A stretch of DNA of 64,000 bases from CAYZJB01 sp964478735 (lineage in GTDB: Bacteria > CLD3 > SB21), in assembly GCA_964478735.1 (NCBI GenBank), contig CAYZJB010000008.1, positions 1 through 64,000 of the forward strand, read 5' to 3'. Both the position numbers and the translations under genes were made by a program. The first letter of the stretch is position 1, and each line of letters opens with the position of its first letter. The notes beneath the pieces were generated by a model. The model made no database searches. It saw nothing but the letters and a program-made list of their open reading frames with translations, and was not told where the DNA came from. Positions 43,427 to 50,532 of the stretch are shown in pieces.

Positions 43427-44107
43427 ATGAATATCCTTCTCGTCAGCTCAACGCCGAGGGAATGCGGGACCCTGCTCAACGCCCTCCGTCCGTCCTCTAC
43501 CGATGAATATATGGGTTCCCTGGGCGGTCACGACGTCACGCTCATCACGACCGGCATCGGGGCCATCAACACCGTGTACGCCATGACATCGTGGCTGGCT
43601 AAACGCTCGTGCGATCTGGCGATCAATATCGGCATTTGCGGGTCGTACAACCGCGAGTTGTCCCTCGGTGAAGTCGTCTACATCCATGAGGAAATTCTGG
43701 GCGACCTTGGCGCGAGCGATACGGACGGCCACTTCATCGACCTGTCCACCATGGGATTCCCGCTGTTCGTCAGCGGAGGTAACGAATTCGGCAATCGTTT
43801 GCGTAATCCTCAGCGTCCGATGTGGCTGGACGCCACCGGATGGCACAGCGTACGCGGCCTGACGGTCAATACGACGGCTGGTGAATCGCGGCAGATCGCC
43901 GATCGCAAGACGACATTCAAACCCGACGTCGAGTCCATGGAAGGCGGCGCCTTCGCGTACGTCTGTTTACGAAGGAACATCTCATACTACGAGATCCGTG
44001 CCATTTCCAATTACGTCGAACCGCGCAACCGGCAATCGTGGAAGATCGACGACGCTTGCCAGAACCTTGCCGACGCCGTACGGTATCTCCTCGAAACACG
44101 ATTATGA
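43427..44107 (+). CDS. mqnB: Futalosine hydrolase
   Basis: 226 residues of the nucleoside phosphorylase/MTAN fold. MqnB removes the base from (aminodeoxy)futalosine to give dehypoxanthine futalosine. Landmarks are TTGIGAINTVYAMTSWL, NIGICGSYNRELSLGEVV, and VESMEGGAFAYVC with the ribose-binding glutamates, followed by the RAISNYVEPRNRQSW block. Placement between mqnE and mqnD settles the function over other MTA/SAH nucleosidases. It overlaps mqnD by four bases. Confidence 0.92.
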   Translation: MNILLVSSTPRECGTLLNALRPSSTDEYMGSLGGHDVTLITTGIGAINTVYAMTSWLAKRSCDLAINIGICGSYNRELSLGEVVYIHEEILGDLGASDTDGHFIDLSTMGFPLFVSGGNEFGNRLRNPQRPMWLDATGWHSVRGLTVNTTAGESRQIADRKTTFKPDVESMEGGAFAYVCLRRNISYYEIRAISNYVEPRNRQSWKIDDACQNLADAVRYLLETRL

Positions 44108-44940
44108 AAATTACGCTCGGCTTTTCTCCCTGCCCCAACGACACCTTCATGTTCGACGCGCTTGTCAACGGCCGTATCGATACGGACGGATTGGAGTTCG
44201 ACGTCATCCTGGCGGACGTTGAGGAATTGAACCGGATGGCGATGGAATCGAAACTGGACGTCACCAAATTGAGTTATTACGCCTTCGCGTTCGTCGCCGA
44301 TCGTTACGTGGTACTGCCATCCGGAAGTGCGCTGGGCTTCGGGTGCGGACCGCTTTTAATTGCCAAAACCCCGCGTACGATCGAGGAACTTAAAGACGCA
44401 ACGATCGCGGTCCCGGGAAAATACACGACGGCCAATTTTCTTTTGCATCACGCCATGGGTCACGATGTTCAAGTCCATCCGATGCGGTTCTCGGAAATCG
44501 AAGGTTCCGTATCGCGCGGCGATTTTCCCGCGGGCGTCATTATCCATGAAAACCGGTTTACGTACGCGCAAAAAGGCCTCCACTGCGTCGCCGACCTCGG
44601 TGACTTCTGGGAAAAAAAGACACGGTGTCCGATCCCCCTGGGTGCAATCGCCGTACACCGCCGGATCGATCCCGCCGTCGCCCACCAGATCCATCTCCTC
44701 GTACGCCGAAGCGTGATGCACGCGATGATCCATCCCGACGAAGCCATGCCTTATATACGCCGGCATGCACAGGAACTCGACGATACCGTCATCCGGCAGC
44801 ATATCGATCTGTACGTCAACCGGTTCAGCATCGATCTCGGCCCCGACGGAGAGCAGGCCGTTGTACGTTTGCTGACCGAGACAGGCGCCCCTCGCTCCGA
44901 CGTGTTTTGCCGGCCAATCGAAGAGGATATTCGCCGGTGA
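44104..44940 (+). CDS. mqnD: 1,4-dihydroxy-6-naphthoate synthase
   Basis: 278 residues from ATG 44104, overlapping mqnB (ATGA). The periplasmic-binding-protein-like fold begins LGFSPCPNDTFMFDALVNGRI, typical of MqnD, with KLSYYAFAFVADRYVVLPSG, PGKYTTANFLL and GVIIHENRFTYAQKGL further on. It converts cyclic dehypoxanthine futalosine to 1,4-dihydroxy-6-naphthoate. MqnA and MqnC, needed for the full route, are not in the window. The stop overlaps the corA start by four bases. Confidence 0.94.
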   Translation: MKITLGFSPCPNDTFMFDALVNGRIDTDGLEFDVILADVEELNRMAMESKLDVTKLSYYAFAFVADRYVVLPSGSALGFGCGPLLIAKTPRTIEELKDATIAVPGKYTTANFLLHHAMGHDVQVHPMRFSEIEGSVSRGDFPAGVIIHENRFTYAQKGLHCVADLGDFWEKKTRCPIPLGAIAVHRRIDPAVAHQIHLLVRRSVMHAMIHPDEAMPYIRRHAQELDDTVIRQHIDLYVNRFSIDLGPDGEQAVVRLLTETGAPRSDVFCRPIEEDIRR

Positions 44941-45965
44941 TCCACGTTTACACTCAGACCAAAGACGGGTTTTCCACCGATGGAACGTTAAACGACGTTG
45001 CCGTGCGGCTTTCCGATCCCGGCTGCACATGTTGGATCGACATGGACACGCCCACGGATGAGGAAATCAATCGATTGCAGCAGGTCTTTTCATTTCATCA
45101 TCTGTGCATTGAAGACTGCATGTCGTACTCGAATGCGCCCAAACTCGACGAATTTGACGATTACCTGTTTCTCGTCACGCATGAGGCCGTTCAGAATCCC
45201 AATGCCGCCATTCAGGAAAGACCGGAGATCGATTTTTTTCTGGGTAAAAATTATCTCGTGTCATTTCATTACCACCCCAGCCGAGCGGTGGATACCGTTC
45301 GTTCCCGATGTCTGGCGGAAGCCGATTCATCCTCGACGCGAGTATCAGCCCACGCCTCGAGCCTGAGGTTGTTTCGGAATTCCGATTTTATCTTACAGGC
45401 CGTCCTCGACGCCATTGTGGAGGAATATTTTCCACTTCTCGACCGCTGGGAAGAACGCATTACGCAAATGGAAGACCGGATCATCACGCTCGACGGCGAA
45501 CGGCCCACGGTCGGCGAACTGATCCGCATGAAGCGTGAACTGGGCACTATTCGCCGATTGATTTCGCCGCAGCGAGACGTTTTGTCGAAACTCATTCATT
45601 CGGACAATCCCGCGATCTCCAAGCACTCTCGTTTTTATTTCCAGGACGTGTACGATCACGTCATTCGTGCATATGAAATCATGGACGGACACCGGGACGC
45701 CATGCATAACGTTCTGGAAGCACACTATGCATTGCTCTCCGCCCAAATGAATGAAAATTCGAACCGGATCAATTTCGTGATGCAACGGCTCACCATCATC
45801 ACCACAATTTTTATGCCGTTGTCGTTCATTGCGGGCATCTACGGGATGAATTTCGAGCACATGCCCGAACTGGGTTGGCCGTTCGGTTACTTCGCCGTCC
45901 TCGGATTGATGGGTACGATCCTGCTCGGGATGCTGGCTTTTTTCCGCCGTCAGAAATGGTTGTAA
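44937..45965 (+). CDS. corA: CorA-family magnesium/divalent cation channel
   Basis: 342 residues from GTG 44937, coupled to mqnD by a GTGA overlap; the longer frame upstream is antisense-like to no gene but lies inside mqnD. The cytosolic domain has the family pattern IDMDTPTDEEI and CIEDCMSYSNAPKLDEFDDYLFLVTH, a long helix, then two C-terminal membrane helices with the GMN filter signature in IAGIYGMNFEHMPEL. It takes up Mg2+ as a pentamer. Its place in the menaquinone operon has no obvious metabolic reason. Confidence 0.94.
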   Translation: MIHVYTQTKDGFSTDGTLNDVAVRLSDPGCTCWIDMDTPTDEEINRLQQVFSFHHLCIEDCMSYSNAPKLDEFDDYLFLVTHEAVQNPNAAIQERPEIDFFLGKNYLVSFHYHPSRAVDTVRSRCLAEADSSSTRVSAHASSLRLFRNSDFILQAVLDAIVEEYFPLLDRWEERITQMEDRIITLDGERPTVGELIRMKRELGTIRRLISPQRDVLSKLIHSDNPAISKHSRFYFQDVYDHVIRAYEIMDGHRDAMHNVLEAHYALLSAQMNENSNRINFVMQRLTIITTIFMPLSFIAGIYGMNFEHMPELGWPFGYFAVLGLMGTILLGMLAFFRRQKWL

Positions 45966-46060
45966 GGCAAGCACGCCGGCCCCCCTTCACAATCGTCGCC
46001 CGTGCCCATGCCATGAGGTTTCAACTTAAAAGCGACTTACATTTTTTCGGGGTTGCACCG

Positions 46061-46089
46061 TTGACAAATCCTATTCAATTCTCTATATT
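46061..46089 (+). promoter_or_regulatory. Promoter of the DUF3098-like / HMA gene pair
   Basis: TTGACA (46061-46066), exact 17-base spacer, TATATT (46084-46089), giving a leader of about 20 bases with AAGGA before the ATG at 46115. Confidence 0.85.
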
Positions 46090-46114
46090 GCACCGCGCTT
46101 TTTGAAGGACGTAT

Positions 46115-46375
46115 ATGAATGAAATGAAAATCGGGATGCCGCGTAAAAAAGCTGCGAAGAAGTCTTCGCTACCGTTCACGCGTGAGAATTATGTCATCTT
46201 TTTTATCGGGCTGGCCACAATCTTGATCGGTTATATTTGCCTCAGTACGCCTCCCGTCTACGGCACAATCTCGCTGACGGTCGCACCGATCTTACTCGGT
46301 CTGGGTTACCTCGTACTTATCCCGATTTCCATTATGTATCGAAAAAAAGAAAACTCTCCATCGACTAACGCATAA
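46115..46375 (+). CDS. Small membrane protein, DUF3098-like
   Basis: 86 residues. A basic N-terminal tail (KIGMPRKKAAKKS) precedes two membrane helices (about 28-44 and 53-73) and a basic C-terminal end. LPFTRENYVIFFIGLATILIG and the later TVAPILLGLGYL match the layout of DUF3098, a small family best known from Bacteroidota. The function is unknown. It has a strong promoter and a good ribosome site, and is followed nine bases later by the HMA-domain gene. Confidence 0.75.
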   Translation: MNEMKIGMPRKKAAKKSSLPFTRENYVIFFIGLATILIGYICLSTPPVYGTISLTVAPILLGLGYLVLIPISIMYRKKENSPSTNA

Positions 46376-46384
46376 AGGACCGTT

Positions 46385-46711
46385 ATGAAACATCTCTTGA
46401 TCACCGGCCTTATCGTCGCCGGGTTTGCCTGCGGAAAAGCTGAACCGACGGAAACGGCCGTCGTCAAAATCTCATCGGCAATTTGCGGAGAATGTGCAAG
46501 CACCATCACCAGCGCCGTTAAAAAAGTCCATGGCGTCAAGACCGTGGCCGTCAATACGGATGAAAAAACGGCGACCATCGAGTTCGTTCCGGCCGTCGCC
46601 AAGCTCGGCGATATCGAAAACGCCATTGTGATGTCCGGCTACAGCGCCAATGACAAACCAGCCGACGCGGCGGCATTCGAAAAACTGCCGGATTGCTGCA
46701 AGAAAAAATAA
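46385..46711 (+). CDS. Exported heavy-metal-associated (HMA) domain protein
   Basis: 108 residues. The hydrophobic N-terminus ends in VAGFACGK, a signal peptide with a possible but atypical lipobox. The mature part has the HMA fold with metal-binding CxxC at C34/C37 (SSAICGECAST) and the matching strands VKTVAVNTDEKTATIEF. A second cysteine pair closes the protein (DCCKKK). It may carry copper or another soft metal outside the cytoplasm. AAGGA precedes the ATG, and a strong terminator follows. Confidence 0.85.
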   Translation: MKHLLITGLIVAGFACGKAEPTETAVVKISSAICGECASTITSAVKKVHGVKTVAVNTDEKTATIEFVPAVAKLGDIENAIVMSGYSANDKPADAAAFEKLPDCCKKK

Positions 46712-46735
46712 CGCTTCAGTACCAACGGGTTGTTT

Positions 46736-46763
46736 AAAAGAGAATGCACCGGCATTCTCTTTT
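46736..46763 (+). terminator. Terminator after the HMA-domain gene
   Basis: Twelve-base-pair stem AAAAGAGAATGC / GCATTCTCTTTT with loop ACCG, running into a T tract to 46766. It ends the DUF3098-HMA transcript; the next gene starts only 13 bases after the T-run. Confidence 0.88.
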
Positions 46764-46778
46764 TTTATTCTTTAACAG

Positions 46779-48143
46779 ATGAAACATTTCGTCAAAACGT
46801 TCTTCCGCACGTACGGCGCGAACGTTCATGAACACGGCGACGGCCTCAAGGTCGACTTGCCGGACGACTTGCATGAACGGTTCGAGCAGGAATCGCTCAA
46901 CCTCGTGTTTGACGCCAAAGACGTCGACGAAACGTCGGAGTTGGTCACGCACGGCGGGTACGTCCTGTCCGTCATCCATTCCTACCTGCAGGACAAAGGA
47001 CTCAAACTGGCCAGCCGTCTCCCCGACCGTCATACGCTCAATAAAAATTCCGCGGCGGATCTCGTCCGGATCGAAAACGGGACAATCCATGAGCTCCGGA
47101 TCAAGAAAGAGCGCACGGCCGATCTGATCTTCCATTTCAAAATCACGTTCCTTTCCGATGAAAAGTCCGAAACGCTCTATGCCATCGGTATCGACCGGCA
47201 CGGTTCGATCTTTGATGCCAATACGTACTACAGTCCCGACGTCATGGAAAAAGACGCCATTCCCCTAGCTCAAAAAGGCGACGTCGACCTGAGCCGAAAA
47301 GACGTCGAAAAACACTTTCGGGAATGCCTGAAGGCTGCATCGGAACGGGCCCGCGAGGAGGCTGTCGCGCTGCAAAAAGAAGTACTGAAGCGTCTTCACC
47401 GCAACGTCGTCCGGATCAAAGGATACTATACGGCCCAGGTCCAGGAACTGCACCGCAATCAGCCCTCGTACGAAGAAAAGCGGCTCGCGATCGAACGGGA
47501 ACAACAGCACAAACTCCAGGAGGAAATCAACAATCACCGGATCCGTATTGTGATCAAGCTTCTGAATTTTCACCTGGTCGAGCGTGGAGAATCGCTGATC
47601 ACGCTGCGGCTGAAACCGGACCGGAAGCATACCGAATCGTCGATGGTCGTCCAGTTTGACCACTACAGTGGAACCGTCGACTACGGCGAATGCTCGTTGT
47701 GCGGCACGACGATGGACAAGATCGTGTTGACGGCGGACGGGCAGATCGGCTGTCCGCAGTGTGTCGTGACGTGCACGGGTTGTGGAAACATTTTTGCCGA
47801 CGTCCATCGCGAGTCACGGTGCGCCATGTGCGAAAAACCGACCTGTACGGATTGCCTGCTGGAATGCCAGAGTTGCCGGCGAAAAACGTGCGCCGACCAC
47901 GCGTTTGCCTGTTCGGTCGGAAATGAGATGACGTGCACCGACTGCCTGTCCCGGTGCGACGTGTGCGGAACGGAACTATGTTCCGATCACGTATTCGTGT
48001 GTGCCGCCACCCGCAGTCCCGTATGTTTTGAACACCGCGTCATTTGCAAACAGTGCCGGCGTGTCTATTCGAGCCGATACGTCCAGAAGCTGAAAAAAAC
48101 CGAGCGCAAATGTTCCGGATGCGGACATGAACTCACGGTCTGA
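46779..48143 (+). CDS. Large cysteine-rich zinc-repeat protein of unknown family
   Basis: 454 residues. Residues 1-165 form an alpha/beta domain I do not recognise (HFVKTFFRTYGANV..., VTFL-type strands). Residues 170-260 are helical and charged, probably coiled coil (ERAREEAVALQKEVLKRLHR). The last 150 residues contain 25 cysteines between 305 and 448, arranged as tandem units such as CQSCRRKTCADHAFAC and CDVCGTELCSDHVFVC, which should bind several zinc ions. No signal peptide. There is no Shine-Dalgarno site before the ATG. It is followed after three bases by marC. The function is not known. Confidence 0.7.
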   Translation: MKHFVKTFFRTYGANVHEHGDGLKVDLPDDLHERFEQESLNLVFDAKDVDETSELVTHGGYVLSVIHSYLQDKGLKLASRLPDRHTLNKNSAADLVRIENGTIHELRIKKERTADLIFHFKITFLSDEKSETLYAIGIDRHGSIFDANTYYSPDVMEKDAIPLAQKGDVDLSRKDVEKHFRECLKAASERAREEAVALQKEVLKRLHRNVVRIKGYYTAQVQELHRNQPSYEEKRLAIEREQQHKLQEEINNHRIRIVIKLLNFHLVERGESLITLRLKPDRKHTESSMVVQFDHYSGTVDYGECSLCGTTMDKIVLTADGQIGCPQCVVTCTGCGNIFADVHRESRCAMCEKPTCTDCLLECQSCRRKTCADHAFACSVGNEMTCTDCLSRCDVCGTELCSDHVFVCAATRSPVCFEHRVICKQCRRVYSSRYVQKLKKTERKCSGCGHELTV

Positions 48144-48146
48144 CGG

Positions 48147-48575
48147 ATGGCGGCGATGAACGACGCATTGACGTTTGCCCTGCTCTGTTTTACTTCATTT
48201 TTTTCGGTGATCAACCCGCTCGGCGTCATGCCNNNNNNNNNNNNNNNNNNNNNNNNNNNNNNNNNNNNNNNNNNNNNNNNNNNNNNNNNNNNNNNNNNNN
48301 NNNNNNNNNNNNNNNNNNNNNNNNNNNNNNNNTCGATCGTTCTGATGCAGGACGCGCAGTCCATCGAACTGAAAGTGGTACTGTTTCTGGTCATGGCGGC
48401 CATCTGTGTCGTGACGATGATTGCGCTGATGGGCGCCGGGAAATTCACCAAACTCCTCGGCGATACGGGAATCAAGATCATGACGCGGCTGATGGGATTG
48501 ATCATTATGGTCATCGCCATCGAATTCTTTGTCGCCGGCCTTGGACCCATTATCAGACGGATGACCGCACCGTAG
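48147..48575 (+). CDS. MarC-family integral membrane protein (interrupted by assembly gap)
   Basis: The N-terminal part (about 28 residues, FALLCFTSFFSVINPLGVMP) and the C-terminal part (from SIVLMQDAQ through GDTGIKIMTRLMGLIIMVIAIEFFVAGL) match the two ends of MarC/YchE-like proteins with six membrane helices and no settled function. The 100 N between them replace only 33 codons, while a full MarC of about 200 residues would need roughly 90, so the true gap is likely about 270 bases. That the frame continues across the N run is a coincidence and should not be trusted. Confidence 0.8.
   Translation: MAAMNDALTFALLCFTSFFSVINPLGVMXXXXXXXXXXXXXXXXXXXXXXXXXXXXXXXXXXSIVLMQDAQSIELKVVLFLVMAAICVVTMIALMGAGKFTKLLGDTGIKIMTRLMGLIIMVIAIEFFVAGLGPIIRRMTAP
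48233..48332. other. Assembly gap (100 N)
   Basis: A run of exactly 100 N, the usual placeholder for a scaffold join of unknown length. It falls inside marC and is probably shorter than the real missing sequence. Confidence 0.97.
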
Positions 48576-48587
48576 CGGAAAACTAAA

Positions 48588-48607
48588 AAGCCCCGAATCC
48601 GGGGCTT
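48588..48607 (-). terminator. Terminator of the A-type Fe-S carrier gene
   Basis: Stem AAGCCCCG / CGGGGCTT with a four-base loop; on the minus strand it is followed by a T-rich stretch (TTTTAGTTTT). It also stands at the end of marC and may work in both directions. Confidence 0.8.
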
Positions 48608-48623
48608 CTGGAGTGGGGAAAAT

Positions 48624-48977
48624 TCAAGCCGAAAACGAACTTCCGCAGCCGCAGGTACGCGTCGCGTTCGGGTTATTGAACACGAAGCCTCGCCCGGACA
48701 GGCCGTCCTGGAAGTCGAGCACCACACCTTTGAGATACAACATGCTCTTGTAATCGACCGCAACTGTTACGTTGTCGTACGTATAGGTCGAGTCGCTTTC
48801 CGACACATTTTCATCGAACGCAAGCGAGTACTGAAACCCGGAGCACCCGCCTCCCTGGACGCCGATCCGCAGGACGTAGTTTTCGGGAATGCTCTGATCC
48901 TTGATGATATTCTTGATCTCGGCTATCGCTTTCGGTGTTACGGTGATCTCCGGAACAACCTCGGTTACTTCTGCCAT
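48624..48977 (-). CDS. erpA: A-type iron-sulfur cluster carrier protein (IscA/ErpA family)
   Basis: 117 residues. The three cluster-binding cysteines are C45 in GGGCSGFQY and C109/C111 in RTCGCGSSF, at the invariant places. A-type carriers receive Fe-S clusters and pass them to target enzymes; several radical SAM proteins in this window would need such supply. The gene has a perfect AAGGAG six bases before the ATG and its own terminator, so it is a single-gene unit. Naming it erpA rather than iscA or sufA is a judgement from the single-gene context. Confidence 0.9.
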   Translation of the reverse strand: MAEVTEVVPEITVTPKAIAEIKNIIKDQSIPENYVLRIGVQGGGCSGFQYSLAFDENVSESDSTYTYDNVTVAVDYKSMLYLKGVVLDFQDGLSGRGFVFNNPNATRTCGCGSSFSA

Positions 48978-49080
48978 CTATAATCTCCTTATTTTATCTA
49001 TCCGTAATGGTGGCTATTACTAAACAATGAATTTATGACTTTTTTATTCCATGTCAAGCACGGTTCCTGCCGTGACGGTG

Positions 49081-49422
49081 CTATTCAAGGACAAGAAGCC
49101 GGAGATTGGCCAACAGCCGTTGTTTGTTTGCCCGGCTCAATTCCCCTATTTCTTTAAGAAACCTCCGATTGTCGATGGCTCGGACCTGGTCTACCATGAC
49201 GTCAGACGGCTTTACCATCCCCGCTTCACCTCGCGCAAGATGTACGCGCAGGATTTCCGCTTCCGGTTTCACCTGAGACGTGATCGGGCAGACGATCGTA
49301 CTCGGATGAACGGCGTTCAAAAGGTCGGTCTGGACAACCACAACCGGACGGACCTTGCCGGGTTCCGTCCCTAAACGAGGGTTCAGGTCGGCCGTGTAGA
49401 CAAAGAACTTTTTAGGCTTCAT
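49081..49422 (-). CDS. MazF/PemK-type endoribonuclease toxin
   Basis: 113 residues. The fold is recognisable from VYTADLNPRLGTEPGKVRPVVVVQTD, with the catalytic arginine in the KxRP motif. PSTIVCPITSQ with the partner Ser/Thr follows, then the last strand PSDVMVDQVRAIDNRRF. Toxins of this family cleave mRNA at short sequences to stop growth when the antitoxin is lost. It overlaps the antitoxin gene by four bases (ATGA). Length and motifs indicate an intact gene. Confidence 0.93.
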   Translation of the reverse strand: MKPKKFFVYTADLNPRLGTEPGKVRPVVVVQTDLLNAVHPSTIVCPITSQVKPEAEILRVHLARGEAGMVKPSDVMVDQVRAIDNRRFLKEIGELSRANKQRLLANLRLLVLE

Positions 49423-49658
49423 TCGGGCAGTTCATCCTCGATGCGCTCGAAATCATTGAGGGCTTCCAAAGAGGATTCATAGACGGCTTCGGATTCGCGA
49501 ACAAGTTGATCCTTGATGAGCTTGCGTTCCATCATGCGCGTGTAGAAATCCACGGCCTCGTTGATGTAAGCGTTGCGGGACTTGTCCAGTTTTTTGGTCA
49601 TTTTTTCGGATTTGCGGTAGATTGTGTCATCCAGCTTGACGGAGATATTTTTGGACAT
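49419..49658 (-). CDS. Ribbon-helix-helix antitoxin of the MazEF-type pair
   Basis: 79 residues from ATG 49658, with AGGAG six bases upstream. The N-terminus (KNISVKLDDTIYRKSEKMTKKLDKSRNAYI) has the ribbon-helix-helix pattern used for operator binding. The acidic C-terminal half (ESEAVYESSLEALNDFERIEDE) would bind and neutralise the toxin. Gene order antitoxin-toxin with a four-base overlap is typical. An imperfect palindrome at the promoter is the likely autoregulatory operator. Confidence 0.88.
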   Translation of the reverse strand: MSKNISVKLDDTIYRKSEKMTKKLDKSRNAYINEAVDFYTRMMERKLIKDQLVRESEAVYESSLEALNDFERIEDELPE

Positions 49659-49675
49659 CACAGGCTCCTGACTTT

Positions 49676-49715
49676 GGTATCACTAAAGGGTAATACCGGC
49701 CTTCCGTAATGTCAA
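49676..49715 (-). promoter_or_regulatory. Promoter and operator of the toxin-antitoxin pair
   Basis: On the minus strand TTGACA (49715-49710), 17-base spacer, TACCCT (49692-49687). An inverted repeat, GGTATCAC (49676-49683) with GTAATACC (49690-49697), covers the -10 box, so a bound antitoxin would block the polymerase. Seven of eight arm bases are complementary. Confidence 0.6.
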
Positions 49716-49817
49716 GGGAATTTATCGCTCCGCCGATCCGTTTAAAAAACACCCGCTTTGCCGACATGTGCGAAAGCGCCGGGCTTTGCAGTATTCAAAA
49801 CGATGAAAGAGGTCAAC

Positions 49818-50099
49818 GTGAAAGCTGTCTGGAACAGCCAGGTTCTGGCTGAAAGTCACGCCACCGTCGTGGTCGAGGGCAACCATTACTTCCCGCCGTC
49901 GTCCATCCGGAAGGAATTTTTCAAAGAGAGTCCGCATCACACCGTCTGCCCGTGGAAAGGTGAGGCCAGTTATTATCACGTGGTTGTCGACGGCAAAACC
50001 AACGTCAATGCGGCCTGGTATTACCCGAAGACCTCGGATGCGGCCAGGAGCATCGAAGGTTACGTCGCCTTCTGGAACGGCGTTCAGGTCACGCCTTAA
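49818..50099 (+). CDS. DUF427 domain protein
   Basis: 93 residues from GTG 49818, chosen because AGAGG lies five bases upstream and the family begins MKAVWN; an ATG at 49803 is the alternative. The family pattern is nearly complete: AVWNSQVLAES, VVVEGNHYFPPSSIRKEF, TVCPWKGEASYYHVVVDG and NAAWYYPKTSDAARSIEGYVAFWNGV. DUF427 proteins are small beta-rich proteins with no established activity. The gene stands alone, divergent from the toxin-antitoxin operon. Confidence 0.92.
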   Translation: MKAVWNSQVLAESHATVVVEGNHYFPPSSIRKEFFKESPHHTVCPWKGEASYYHVVVDGKTNVNAAWYYPKTSDAARSIEGYVAFWNGVQVTP

Positions 50100-50291
50100 T
50101 GCGCCGCCGGACCACTGCCTTTTCCAACAGACCCAGCAGGCCCTGCGCCATCAGGGCCATCACCGCAGTCGGAACGGCGCCGTACAAAAAAAATATTTGT
50201 TCGCTTGTCAAGAAAAATGTTCCGGATCATTTCTTTTTTTTCTCCACGCATAAGTCACGGGCCAATGAGAAAGTCACGAATCTCGGATTAA
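50100..50291. other. Intergenic region between DUF427 and the HEPN remnant
   Basis: 192 AT-rich bases. No gene, RNA or convincing terminator was recognised. Together with the pseudogene beside it the space between the DUF427 gene and uvrC is about 430 bases without an intact gene. Confidence 0.4.
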
Positions 50292-50530
50292 TTATTTGAA
50301 ATCAGCACTATCCTTTTGGACGATGGGATCGCGAAGTTCATAAAAAAAAGTAAGATAACCTTTCAATCGGCTGTAAATTCGATCGGCTGTTTTTTCGTCA
50401 TATGTATGGACTGTTTCATTTCTGTCGGCGGTCGCCCACTCTAAATCCGGATGAATCAAATTAAAAAGGCCTCCCCCAAACTCTCTCTCGGGCTGTTGGA
50501 AATTTCATTCGCAGCATTTTTTTCAATAAA
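50292..50530 (-). pseudogene. Frameshifted HEPN-domain toxin remnant (HepT / HI0074-like)
   Basis: Directly downstream of uvrC, one frame reads ANEISNSPRESLGEAF and another continues NLIHPDLEWATADRNETVHTYDEKTADRIYSRL to a stop at 50292. Joined, they match the C-terminal part of nucleotidyltransferase substrate-binding proteins (HEPN fold). The RX4HXY ribonuclease motif is intact as RNETVHTY. The frame changes at a run of five T, so one inserted or lost base explains the break. The N-terminal third and any partner nucleotidyltransferase gene are absent. It is the decayed end of a MNT-HEPN type toxin-antitoxin pair. Confidence 0.6.
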
Positions 50531-50532
50531 TT

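Noticed and set aside
46749..46771. Possible leaderless promoter (TATTCT) before the zinc-repeat protein
   Set aside because: The spacing to the ATG fits, but the -35 position holds AATGCA and the region is a terminator, so it is not counted with the better cases.
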